A stretch of 64,000 nucleotides of DNA, taken from Siphonodentalium dalli (Eukaryota > Mollusca > Scaphopoda > Gadilida > Siphonodentaliidae). Position numbers and translations under genes: made by a program. Every line of letters starts with the position of its first letter. Position 1 is the stretch's first letter. A model generated the notes under the pieces. The model searched no databases and was not told the origin of the DNA. It saw only the letters and a list, made by a program, of their open reading frames with translations. This document shows positions 48,146 through 59,600 of this stretch, piece after piece. Location of the stretch: positions 9,199,784 through 9,263,783 of the forward strand of contig CP136066.1 in the NCBI GenBank assembly GCA_032622095.1. Reading direction: 5' to 3'.

Positions 48146-49480
48146 TGAAAGTGTCAATGACACTGTAGCTCAACTTAGGTAGGGGAATAATTTAATAGTT
48201 GACAGTAAATGGAGGAATAGGAAAGGTGCTATAATTGAAATGTCTAAGTAAGACAACATCTACATGTCAATATCAACATTAATGACAGGTTTCATAATGA
48301 TCGAATCAGGGATGTGGTGATTATGGTGTGCCAAAGGATTTAGTGATGCAAAGAGTAAATTATAAAATGGCCACCGGCAGCCATGTTTTTTTCCGAATTT
48401 CCCCAAAATGACTTCCCATCTACAGCCTTTACAAATCTCATAATGATCTGACCAAAGGTACGACCTGTAGCCTGTGCCAAAGGATTTAGTCATGCAAAGA
48501 GTCAAATCCAATATGGCTGCTGGCGGCCATGTTTCTTAGCCAAACGACCCCAAAATGACTCGTTCCCCATCTACATGTCAATGTCAGCAGCCTTTACAAA
48601 TCCCATCTACATGTCATTGTTAACATCCATGACAAAATCCAAGATGGCTGCTGGTGGCCATGTTTTTGGCAGAATGACCCCAAAATCACTTGTTCCCATC
48701 TACATGTCAATATTAACATCCATGACAAATTTCATGATGATCAGACGAACAGTACGACCTGTAGCCTGCGCCAATGGATAGAATTTTGAAATCCAAGATG
48801 GCCACCAGTGGCAATGTTTTTTGGCCGATTGACCCCAAAATTACTCGTTCCCATCTACATGTCAATGTCAACATTCTTGACAAATTTCATAAAGATCAGA
48901 CCAAAGGTACGACCTGTAGCCCGCGCCAAAGGATTTAGTCATGCAAAGAGTAAAATCCAAGATGGCTGCTGGCGGCCTTTTTTTTTTTGGCCGAATGACC
49001 CCAAAATCACTCGTTCTCATCTACATGTCAATATTAACATCCATGATAAAGTTCATGATGATCAGACAAACAGTACGACCTGTAGCCCGCGCCAATGGAT
49101 TGAATTTTGAAATCCAAGATGGCCACCAGCGGCCATATTTTTTGGCCGAACAACCCCAAAATCACTCGTTCCCATCTACATGTCAATATTAAGATCCATA
49201 ACAAATTTCATGATGATCAGACGAACAGTACGACCTGTAGCCCGCGCCAATGGATTGAATTTTGAAATCCAAGATGGCTGCCAGCGGCCATGTTTTTTGA
49301 CCGAATGACCCCAAAATGACTCATTCCCATCTACATGTCAATGTCAACATTCATGACAAATTTCATAAAGATTAGACCAAAGGTACGACCTGTAGCCCGC
49401 GCCAAAGGAAATTGTTGACGGACACACGCACACACGGACGCCAAACCATGGCAATAGCTCAAACTTACAAAGTATGTTGA
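48145..49480. repeat. 155-165-bp tandem array with AAGATGGC motif, array 2
   Basis: Collinear with array 1 from TGTAGCTCAACTTAGGT onward, with internal deletions. It ends with CGGACACACGCACACACGGA and the same TAGCTCAAACTTAC hairpin (49456-49485). Confidence 0.85.
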
Positions 49481-49690
49481 GCTAAAAAGGGCCATAACTC
49501 TTGCAAAAATGGGCAGAGCAAACCCATATTTGAACTTGATCTGTATTTTGGTGTGATAAACTCACCTATGAAATTTGCTTTTGATCTCATAACCGAAACT
49601 AAAGTTATCATCCGGAAACCATTTCCGGACGGACGGACGGACACTGGCTATTTTAATAGTCCCCCGAAAAATATTTCGGGGAAAAAATAT
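49481..49690. mobile_element. Single-unit tandem-core element with CGGA tract and hairpin
   Basis: AAAGGGCCATAACTCTTGCA…ACTAAAGTTATCATCCGGAA, then CGGACGGACGGACGGACAC and the hairpin TCCCCCGAAAAATATTTCGGGG. Confidence 0.75.
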
Positions 49691-50099
49691 ACCTTCTTTA
49701 GACATAATTACAAGTCTGGACATATTTCATTCATAGTGAAATAGAATATATAGGCTATATAATAAAGGCTATATTTAATAGCGGTCATGGCGGAAGATGC
49801 TTACCCTGGACCAGTGTCCGAAATCACCCCAAAGTAATTTTAAGCACCCACAAAAGGGCGTTTCCAATGTGAAAAAAACAAAAGTTTGAGTTTTATTTTT
49901 TGTCTCAATTTAGACCACATAATTGAACATGCATATTTATCGGTCATAATTTGGTTTCAATGTGTCATTCAATTAATGCAATTATCAGGGCGTCAAGTTT
50001 TGACGTACATTAAACAAAACAGACCGTTCTTGGTAATATCTGAAACGTAATTCAAGCTCAAACAAAAATTTCAAATGAAGGCCAGGGTTGACTGCATGC
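49691..50099. other. Nothing recognised
   Basis: AT-rich sequence between repeat elements. No supported ORF or repeat. Confidence 0.4.
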
Positions 50100-50104
50100 A
50101 ATTC

Positions 50105-51383
50105 CACTGGGGGGAAACTGTTTCACAAGAATCGATTCTATCGCCTATCGGGTTCCGTCTCTATCGAATTAAGTCCCGTCTCTTTCGCGACTTGAAACAA
50201 ATGTTTTCAAAGTTTTGACCTCCATTTATACACAAAATGTTAAAACAAAACGTATTTTACAAAAACTATCGCTAGATTGTGTCTTTGTGCGTAATTATTG
50301 GTGATAATAATGCGAAGCCGGCTATTTTCTGCACACTTAGAAGCGTAATGTGTTTGTGTGCATTTCCTTTGTAAATTAAGCAGCATTTTGATGCTCCTTT
50401 TATCGGCCTTTTTAACTTTTAATTAGACTGAAATATGTCTTCTTGTATGACCGAACACCAGGACACGATTACAGCACAGCTCTTGATGGCTCCTCACAGT
50501 AAAAGACTCTCAAATTAATCCATCAAAAGAAGCAACGCAATGTTCCGATTCTAATGTGATTTTTATGTTCACGATCGGTTCTTTCGCCCCCCATTTAATG
50601 CAATATTATATTCGACCAAATAGTTCATTTGTGTTTCTAATTGCCATATTACCATATATGGTTCAAACTATAGTCACAGCAACACCAATATGAGGTTTTC
50701 AGTAGTCCCAAAGCATCATAGGTTGGATATTAAAGATTATCGGTCGGTCATCTTTAATATCTGACCTATGATCGTTTGGGACCACTAAAACTCATCTATT
50801 GATTTACTATGGCTACATTTTAAACCATATATGACCATGTATTGTCATTGGGCAACTATAGATGTACAATCAAATAATCTGATCGAATATGAATGTACTG
50901 TAAACAGGAACGAAAGAACCGATCGTGAACATAAACATACAATAGAATCGGAACCTTTTATTGCTTTTTGAGGCACTAATTTGAAGGACTTGTACGGCGA
51001 GGAACCGTCGGGAGGTATTGTGTTATAATTATCAACCATAAAATTTGACAAGTTTCAGTCCAATTTAAAGTTGACAAGGCCGATAATCTGAGCATCAAAG
51101 TGCTGCTTAATTTTCATGGGAAATGCACCCAAATGCACTACGTCTCTAACTGTGCACAACATGCAGTCGATTTTGCATTACTGTCACCAATAAACACGTA
51201 TAAAGACATAATCTGTCGATTGTTATTGGAGAATACATTCTGTTTTGACATTCAGTCTATAAACAACGGTCAAAACTTTGAAAATATGTTTTAGAAATCG
51301 CGAAAGAGTCGGAACTTAATTCGATAGAGACGGAACCGGAAGGGCGATAGAATCGATTCTGGTGAAACAGTTTTCCCCCAGTG
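50105..51383. mobile_element. 1.28-kb foldback (full-length palindrome) with AATTC flanks
   Basis: CACTGGGGGGAAACTGTTTC at the left returns inverted at the right (GAAACAGTTTTCCCCCAGTG). Matching arms continue to a centre near 50740 (GATATTAAAGAT…ATCTTTAATATC). AATTC is repeated at 50100-50104 and 51384-51388, a plausible 5-bp target duplication. The arms are diverged, with indels. No transposase. CACTG ends recall CACTA-type elements, but the 5-bp duplication does not fit well. Confidence 0.85.
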
Positions 51384-51709
51384 AATTCACAATGATATGG
51401 CGTATTGTTAAAATTTCACACCTTCCGCTCCGATCTCCTTCCAAATAATGTCAATTTCTGTGTGATATTTAGCTCAATTCTATAGTTTGGCCCCGTCGAA
51501 AATAGAGAGTCATACAAGAAATATTGTTCATGAATTGGAGCAATTTGATTGGCTGAGGGGTGAGAACCGGTTTATAAAAACCTTCCCATTATAATTTTAT
51601 ATCAACAATATTCAGTAAATTTGTGATAAGACGTAATATAAATGAATTTTATTATATAAATGTATGTACAAACAGTCACTTAAATCATAATAACTCAATT
51701 CATATGTTT
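51384..51709. other. Nothing recognised
   Basis: AT-rich spacer between two palindromic elements. Confidence 0.4.
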
Positions 51710-51961
51710 GCCTTGAAATAGTGTGTCTGTCATTTGCAGAATGAGGTCCCCAGAGGGTGAATTTAGTGATGCTACCCCGCATAGCGGGCTAGCATCACCA
51801 AGTTCACCCTCTGGGGACCTCATTCTGCTCACACCTCAGCAGAATGAGATTCACAGAGGGTGAATTTGGTGATGCTAGCCCGCTATGCGGGGGTAGCATC
51901 ACTGAATTCACCCTCTGGGGACCTCATTCTGCAAATGACAGACACGCTATTTCAAGGCTTG
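51710..51961. mobile_element. Dimeric palindromic element (CAAGCCTTGAAATAG family), copy 1
   Basis: GCCTTGAAATAGTGTGTCTG… is followed by two back-to-back hairpins (AGAATGAGGTCCCCAGAGGG … CCCTCTGGGGACCTCATTCT, twice) and then the inverted end. Each half contains a secondary hairpin with CCCGC(A/T)(T/A)(A/G)(G/C)CGGG. Confidence 0.9.
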
Positions 51962-51995
51962 CTCATTTGTTTGTTCTTCTTGGTTTGATCATCTT

Positions 51996-52173
51996 CAGTA
52001 ATGCTCTAATCAATCGACCCCTTAATCACAGCAGAATTATGGGTAACTTTTCAGGATTTAGTCGGAAGTATGGCTTGTTGCCATTCATCGGAAAGCCATA
52101 TTTCCGACTAAATCCTGAAAAGTTACCCATAATTCTTCTGTGGTTAAGGAGTTGATTAATTAGAGCATTACTG
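51996..52173. mobile_element. Palindromic MITE, copy 3 (TTAA site intact)
   Basis: CAGTAATGCTCTAATCAATC…GATTAATTAGAGCATTACTG. Same family as 27824-28029. It contains TGGTTAAGGAG at 52141, the unoccupied counterpart of the site used by the nested element at 24751. Confidence 0.9.
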
Positions 52174-52327
52174 TCGGTAATCCAGAAGGACTGATCGTAA
52201 CAAATAACAGTTGAGAAAGTTTATTTGAATTTTAATGGAAAACCGACATCAGTGAGGCTGAACAGGTCACTGTCATAAAAAAAAGTGCTGAAGGCTATAC
52301 ACGTTTTGAAAATGTGCTGAATGTTAA

Positions 52328-52721
52328 CACTTTACCCAACAAACCGGCCAAAAACGCCCAAATAAAGCTTCAACAGCCTAAAATATCTTCGGTCTGTCTC
52401 AATAACACCATACAAATATGGATATCATTGGAACCGGTTCATTGACCACATTGTGATGGTTACAGTTATGCCCTGTGCCAATGCATTCTCTTATATATGC
52501 GAGTCGACCATAGGTCCCCTCGCATATATAAGAGAATGCATTGGCACAGGGCATAACTGTAACCATCACAATGTGGTCAATGAACCGGTTCCAATGATAT
52601 CCATATTTGTATGGTGTTATTGAGACAGACCGAAGATATTTTAGGCTGTTGAAGCTTTATTTGGTCGACTCGCATATATAAGAGAATGCATTGACACAGG
52701 GCCGTTCTGTTGGGTAAAGGG
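52328..52721. mobile_element. TTAA-flanked MITE containing a perfect 143-bp inverted repeat
   Basis: TTAA at 52324-52327 and 52722-52725 flank the ends CACTTTACCCAACA and (inverted) CCCTTTACCCAACA. Inside, 52360-52502 and 52520-52662 are identical inverted copies by my base-by-base reading, with a 17-bp loop. A third copy of the apex sequence (52664-52703) sits in the right end only. Confidence 0.92.
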
Positions 52722-53084
52722 TTAAATAGGTTTTGAAATCCCTTTTTTAAATGACACGTTTCAAGGTTTTGAAAATTTGCTGAATGTTAAACAGGTTTTG
52801 AAATCCCGTTTTAAATGGCATTTAGTTTTTGCGTCCGCCATGATGTATGTCAGAGAATAATGGTTTAAGTTCCAATGAAAATTAAAATGAAATGAAAACA
52901 AACTGCTGATGGGCATCAGACTTTCAGGAACACTTTTGAAGTAACGGTGTTAGTGCTAGCAAACGCTTTGGACTCAACAGCACATTTTCAAAACCTGTGT
53001 ACCCTTTAACACCTTCAGCATCACTGAGTACTTGTGCTGGATGATGCGCTCCTCCACCGACCAAAGTACATGTAACCTCCTCCA

Positions 53085-53140
53085 CTAGTAAGTACATGTA
53101 ACCTCCTCCACTAGTAAGTACATGTAACAGTACATGTACC
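53085..53140. repeat. Short tandem repeat ACTAGTAAGTACATGTAACCTCCTCC
   Basis: About 2.3 copies of a 26-bp unit ending in ACATGTAAC palindromic sequence. Confidence 0.7.
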
Positions 53141-53210
53141 TCCATTATACAGCAACGTATACTCATTTAACAATAACAGTTTCCTGGCAACAGTAACAAC
53201 ACATTGTTCA

Positions 53211-53580
53211 TCCACACATCATGCAAACTGGATCTAGTTTTCAAGCCTTGAAATAGGGTGTCTGTCATTTGCAGAATGAGGTCCCCAGAGGGTGAATTTA
53301 GTGATGCTACCCCGCATAGCGGGCTAGCATCACCAAATTCACCCTCTGGGGACCTCATTCTGCTTACAACTCAGCAGAATGAGGTTCCCAGAGGGTGAAT
53401 TTGGTGATGCTAGCCCGCTATGTGGGGTAGCATCACTAAATTCACCCTCTGGGGACCTCATTCTGCAAATGACAGGCACCCTATTTCAAGGCTTGTCCAC
53501 AAATCATGCAAACTGGTTCTAGTTTTTATCCTTTGGTTCCTCCACACATCACTCAAACTGGTTCTTGTTTTTAAGAAGAT
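53211..53580. repeat. Three copies of the DPY30 terminal segment (TCCACA(C/A)ATCA…AAACTGG)
   Basis: TCCACACATCA(C/T)(T/G)CAAACTGG(T/A)TCT occurs at 53211, 53496 and 53541. The copy at 53541 contains the last DPY30 codons and stop; the other two lie in the presumed 3' UTR, on either side of a palindromic element. Confidence 0.75.
53242..53495. mobile_element. Dimeric palindromic element (CAAGCCTTGAAATAG family), copy 2
   Basis: CAAGCCTTGAAATAGGGTGT to its inverse ACACCCTATTTCAAGGCTTG-like end at 53495. Same double hairpin as 51710-51961. It sits 53 bases downstream of the DPY30 stop codon. Confidence 0.9.
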
Positions 53581-53612
53581 AGGCCGCTAAGTACTCTATG
53601 GGATTTGGCGGC
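53549..53612 (-). CDS. DPY30: DPY30 terminal coding exon
   Basis: Acceptor TTTTTTGTTTACAG, then the second part of a split arginine codon and [20 protein letters not shown] followed by TGA. This is the second helix of the Dpy-30 dimerisation motif. The end of this exon has been duplicated downstream (53211, 53496). Confidence 0.95.
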
Positions 53613-56600
53613 CTGTAAACAAAAAATAACATAAATTTAGATTGATACACGTTTATTAATCATATATAATGCCTTGGTAATTTTCAAGCCTAACATTGAA
53701 CCGAATAAAAGGTCAGCTGACCACAGTGTCCCCCGAAAAAGTGGCAAGTCGATGCCGCTTTGTTAAAGAAATATTTTTAAATGTTGAAATTTTCTAAGTC
53801 GAAAAGGGTTAATAACTCCGTAAAAAAAAAAAAAATCCGTCCTCTATATACATGTTGCACATCTCCAATATGTGGATAACAATACTCTGAAGTTACAAAT
53901 ATCTACAATCAAAACTGTAGGAGGAGTTGATTACACCATAAAGGTACCCTCATACAGAAAATTATAAAAAATGTTGAAATATTCTAAGTCGAAAAGGGTT
54001 AATAACTCTGTCAAAAAATAATTTTTCCGTCATCCATATACATGTTGCACATCTTCAATATATGGGCAACAATATTCTGAAGTTTCAAATCTCTAGGATG
54101 AAAACTGTGGGAGGAGTTGATTACACCATGAAGGTACCCTCATACTGAAAATTATAAAAAATGTTGAAATTTTCTAAGTCGAAAAGGGTTAATAACTCTG
54201 TCAAAAAATAATTTTTCCGTAATCTATATACATGTTGCAGATCTTCAATATATGGGCAACAATATTCTGAAGTTTCAAATCTCTGGGATGAAATCTGTAG
54301 GAGGAGATGATTACACCATGAAGGTACTCAAAAGTGTGACGGACGGACGAACGGACAGACGGACGAACGAACGGACGGAGCCCGTTTCTATAGTCCCCCA
54401 AAAATAAATTTTTCGGGGGACAATTATACTCCTTTTGTCATACACAAAAAGAAAAGACCCTTCATCTGTTCTGTGAATGTTCAGCAACAAAAACTTTTTT
54501 TTTTGCTCGAGTTCCAGGCCAGACTGACTGAAAAATGCAATATAAAATTTGAACCAATACCAGAACTTGTCATTTTTAATAGATACAACTCAAAATACAA
54601 AAAATGATGAACTTGAGGATAACATGCTATTATTAATATGCCTACATATTTATAAAAGTTATGTTTACGCTTGCAAATTTATGTACTCTGTCTCTTCAAA
54701 CTCATTCGTAACAAAAAAAATAAAGATTATTTCTAGCAGGATGAGATCTTATAGCTGCCCTAATGTAATTTGATAAATAGTTTTCATGACATCAAAACAA
54801 ATAACCAAAATCTCATTGGATGCCAGTCCTTCTCAATTACAAGCCTTGAAATAGTGTGTCTGTCATTTGCAGAATGAGGTCCCCAGAGAGTGAGTTTAGT
54901 GATGCTAGCCCGCTATGCGGGGTAGCATCACTAAATTCACCCTCTGGGGACCTCATTCTGCAAATGACAGACACCCTATTTCAAGGCTTGGATGCCAGTC
55001 CTTCTCAATTGCTGCTACATTAGTAATAGTGACATCACATTCCAAAGATATAAAGCAAATCATATGTACCACTAGACAATTCCCCTCTCCCCCCAAATAA
55101 TAATAATATAAAAAATAAAAAATAAAAAAGGTTACTTAAGTATGCAATAAACTGGAATGCCATGTGATCTCTAAGCAAATAAACAAAGAAATGGTTTGGT
55201 ACAGGCTAGGTTTATGGAAATACATGTACATAATATATGCATTTAAGCAATATGAAATTAACTGAAATTGACTGTACCTCTCTTTTGCAAGCACAGACAT
55301 CCCCTGTAGGAGTACTGGAACGACAGTTTGGTCGAGGTATGCTCGAGTTGGTAGAGATTGTAAATCGACTTTTGGTCGCTTCGCTGGGTTTTCAGCTGCT
55401 TCCTTTTCACTCGTAATAATTTTCTGCAAACAGAGGAGACACATTAATAATAATAAAAGGTCAGCCGACCACAGTGTCCCCCGAAAACGTGGCAAGTCGA
55501 TGCCACTTTGTTGTCGAAAAGGGTTAATAACTGTCAAAAAAAAAAAATTCCGTCATCTATCAACATGCTGCACATCTTCAATATATGGGCAACAATATTC
55601 TTAAGTTTCAAATCTCTAGCATGAAATCTATAGGAAGAGATGATTACACCATGAAGGTACTCAAAAGTGTGACGGACAGACGGAGCCCGTTTCTATAGTC
55701 CCCCGAAAATAAATTTTTCGGGGGACAATAATTTATTTTATATAACCATAAAACGATAGGTGTGCTCTACAACGGTTTACAAAGTTAATACTGGCACAAC
55801 ACGTGCGATAAAATATGTACACACCAATACATAACATATAAAACCATCTACAGTACATGTACATATCGGTATAAGACCATCTGCATGTGAGAATATGTAC
55901 AAATCAGTGGGGAAAATGTGGAAGTGATCTCAAACAATTTGCGTGTGAATATTAAAACACTGAGCCGGAACTATTTAAGATCACATGGAAGCAGACATAT
56001 AAAACAGAAACACAGATTTGGCCACGCGCATGCGACAACTAAGATCGAAATATTAAGGAATTAAAAAAATTGTAAAGAATCACAACGATATGGACAATAA
56101 ACTCAAATAGAGAGAAAATATCTGCCACTCATAAAACACGGGTTAAGGACAATAACGATAATACATGTACCAAATATAATGTAAGTAAGCCGTGTACATG
56201 AGCAAGTTTCCCCAAATAAAACTCAGCCATAAACCGCTACATTCCAGTATGAATATAACACTTCACTGACTTCAGAAGTGTATGGTAGAATAAGGTATTT
56301 TGAGATGCAAGCGTCTATAAAAAGGAATGTCTTGAGGTCCGATTTGAATTTATCAATCTGTTCCAGACTCCTGAGTATATATTTCTATCTAAGATCGAAA
56401 TAAGGAATTAAAAAATTGTAAAGAAGTTACATGTATATATGGTTTTAGTTTACTTAAGATTTTTTAGCTGCCAGTAGCACCCTCTACAAACATTGTTGAT
56501 ATGTGACATAGAGCTGGTAACTTACACCCAGCTTGTGGGGCCAGCTCCCAAGAGATGATGTGAAGATTGTAAATAAGATTGGCCCGAGAACCGATCCTTG

Positions 56601-59600
56601 GGGCACACCACATTACAGATGTTTCTCCTCAGATTTTAATTTGTTCACATAAACGTACTGGGTTCGATTGACAGATATGATGAGAACCATTGCAGTGCAG
56701 AGTTTTTTAATCCATGCTAGTGTAATACTGAAATGAGGAGGTCGTGGTCAACAATATCAATCGCTGCTGAGAGATCCAGCAATACAAGCAGAACGGCTTT
56801 GCGAACGGCCAGAGATTTAACAATAACGTCATGCACTAGCAGTAAAGCTGTTTCTGTACTACGTCTACATGTACATGTATGAACTGATTTATATGCAGAT
56901 TCGTTATGATGGATATTCATTGTCAACTACTTCAGGGAGTAATCCAGGGCTAATTTGGGCATGCCAGTCAGGTGAATTTGGGCCGCTCGAAAATACTTGA
57001 TTTCGCAATTTTGGGCGCTTAATTCATTAGCCATATAATATTTGAAGGTAAAGAATCGTTCTGACACGAAAATAGGATCATTACTATACAGATATGCCAA
57101 TCGTCGCCGGAAAACAGCCGCTTCTTCACGAAAGTAAACAACAAACAAATTCAAGAAAAACATGCATACAAATACTTTTAATACATGTACAACATCAATA
57201 CTATGTAACTATGCACCAGAGTTGAGTTGTGAAAGATAATTACTTTTATTTTGTGTTTCCATGAGGTAACAACATTTGGTACAACAATGAGCTAATGAAG
57301 GACTATGTTCATTCGATTGATCTAACATAATCTGTCCAGGTTATAACCATAGCCCACAACTTGATATGTCACCCACCCAAACTGTAATGTCATCATATTT
57401 AGTGATGATCGCAATGTGTTACTCAATTTAATTGACTTCATGTACTTCAACTGTATTATTTACAGCTTTACCCAAACAATTGCTGATTACAATCAAGTGA
57501 TAGATTAATGACAACAACAAAATTATTATGAGAGTCAGTTTGCCATCGGTGGCCATTCTATTCCAGTACCCGCCATTTTCAAAACATGTATGCACAAGAA
57601 TACTAGTAGAGTTATCTTTATTCCCGCGAAATTTTCACTAAGTTTTTTGTGTTGATGGAGTGAGTGAGTGTCTATTACACAGAAAGCAAATGAAATGAAC
57701 GGTTTTTCCCACTACATCCCCACTTATGATAGTAAAGTGTTTTATTTGCAGAAAGCTGCCAATAAAATTACAGAAATCTAAACAATAGTATTGGTGCACA
57801 GCCGTTCAAGTTCAAGAAAGAGTACACCAGTGGGACCCGAATAAGAATGAAAATATATGGCTGTAGCCTTGTTTCGAGGAAATATGGATGTCTGAATTTA
57901 CTGCCAATACACTTCATATCTTGGTAATTTCCATTGGTAATGTCTGCCTGAATTCCAGAAAAAAATGTTTTCTCCAGTGTTTTCACAGTTAAAGACATAT
58001 TATGGACTTGTTCGGGTGCGTGAAATTGATAAGTTAATACTCAGGTGCTATGCCAAAATGGAGAATGTAGCATTCTACTAACATCGCCGAAAATTTCAAA
58101 GAAATCAATAATACCACTCCATAGAAAACATCATCTGAACTACGCCCAACTGTAAATATTTACATCTCGATTCGGGACGCAACTATCAGCAATAATCTAA
58201 CACAATTGATTACGCCATCGAGAGTCATAGCATTTAATTAATATATCACAATGATGGTGTGTATCATCAATTTGGATTAATATTCATAACAAAAAACAAC
58301 TTTGAGCAGGATTATTCTCAATTTCTATTTGATCATCCTGCCAGAGTGTTACACATCATCTATCCTTAATTTGAGCACGATACGGGTCACCGGTAACAAA
58401 TGGGGCCTGGATTACTCCCTGTACATCATAGAGAATGTGTACTGTACAGAACTTTACTGATATACAGTAAAACCTCTCCCATACCAGACCCTCTATAAAC
58501 CGAATCCCTCTCCATACCGAACAATTTGGTCTGGTCCCAAATTCACCTACATTGTAAGTGCATTCTCACTAAAAATTACCTCTATAATACGGAAACTCTC
58601 TATTCCGAATATCGGACGGCTTTTCTAGTCCATAAGTGAACGATTACATTAATTTTTACCTCCGAAATCCGAACACGGAAATTGACACCAACCGAACGCA
58701 CGTGCTGTAGATTTCACAGGCTTGAATCTGAGCTCATATTGGCTTTGGTGAAAACTGGGGATCCTTAAAAGTTTAAATCTCTGATCTGCATTAAACTCTG
58801 AGTGGTCGTTTTGATGGCTCATTCATTGTGACAGGTTGATTAAAACTTTATTGTACTTTTAGCAAGCTTCATTAGTGTTTTGTTTGGACATTGGTCGTAA
58901 ATATAAGAGTCCACCCCAGCACGATGATTGATGTAAAAACATAGTGTTGGTTCTCTATTCTCCATGAAGTCACCATCGTTCACTCAATGTGTGAAATAAG
59001 CACAGTTATCTAATATGACACCTGCTGTTATAATCTGGTTCAAAGCGTTCACCGAACAAAGACAAGCTAATTAAATCTGGCGTATATTCAACAGTACGAA
59101 ACTACAATGCATGCGTTACATTATTATTGTCAGCGACATTTTCGAATCATCATAAAATATATCGTTACCAGTCTTATATATATATACTAGGGGTGCCACG
59201 ATTAATCGTATAATCGATGAACCGTTGATAAAGCCGATAATCAATTACCATTTCCATAGTCGATTAATCTCTGTTATTTATTTCGGACATCGGAAAGTGC
59301 GGGGTATTATTGAATACCGTGTTCGTTTTACAGTTTAATCTACAACCGAAGGTTTATCAACCTTTGATCGTGCATCAGAGAGAGTCTGACAACATGAGTA
59401 TACTGGTACTTAGATGTTACTAGTACAGTCTATCACTTATCATGTGGTGACTGCTAAATGAAACTAACTATTACTATCACAATTACTTAACTTGTTCTGA
59501 GTCCTGAAATTTTGGGGTGGGGGGGGGGGGCACCTTTGTGATTGTTATCCACTCTGGAAGTTTGCTGAAACATATATAGTTTCTGTGACATTAGATTCCT

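Noticed and set aside
46781-49192. Several overlapping ORFs of 60-100 codons with similar peptides (…KMAAGGHVF…)
   Set aside because: They follow the 155-165-bp tandem units, break at unit boundaries, and reflect the repeated DNA and not conserved coding.
53211-53526. A 31-bp target-site duplication for the palindrome at 53242
   Set aside because: The flanking sequence is part of a three-copy repeat that includes the end of the DPY30 coding exon, so it could predate the insertion. Only the 54819 case was kept as evidence for a long duplication.
55136-55537. 133-codon minus-strand ORF taken as a gene of its own
   Set aside because: Only 55278-55423 is exon (DPY30). The rest is readthrough into intron on both sides, beyond clear splice sites.
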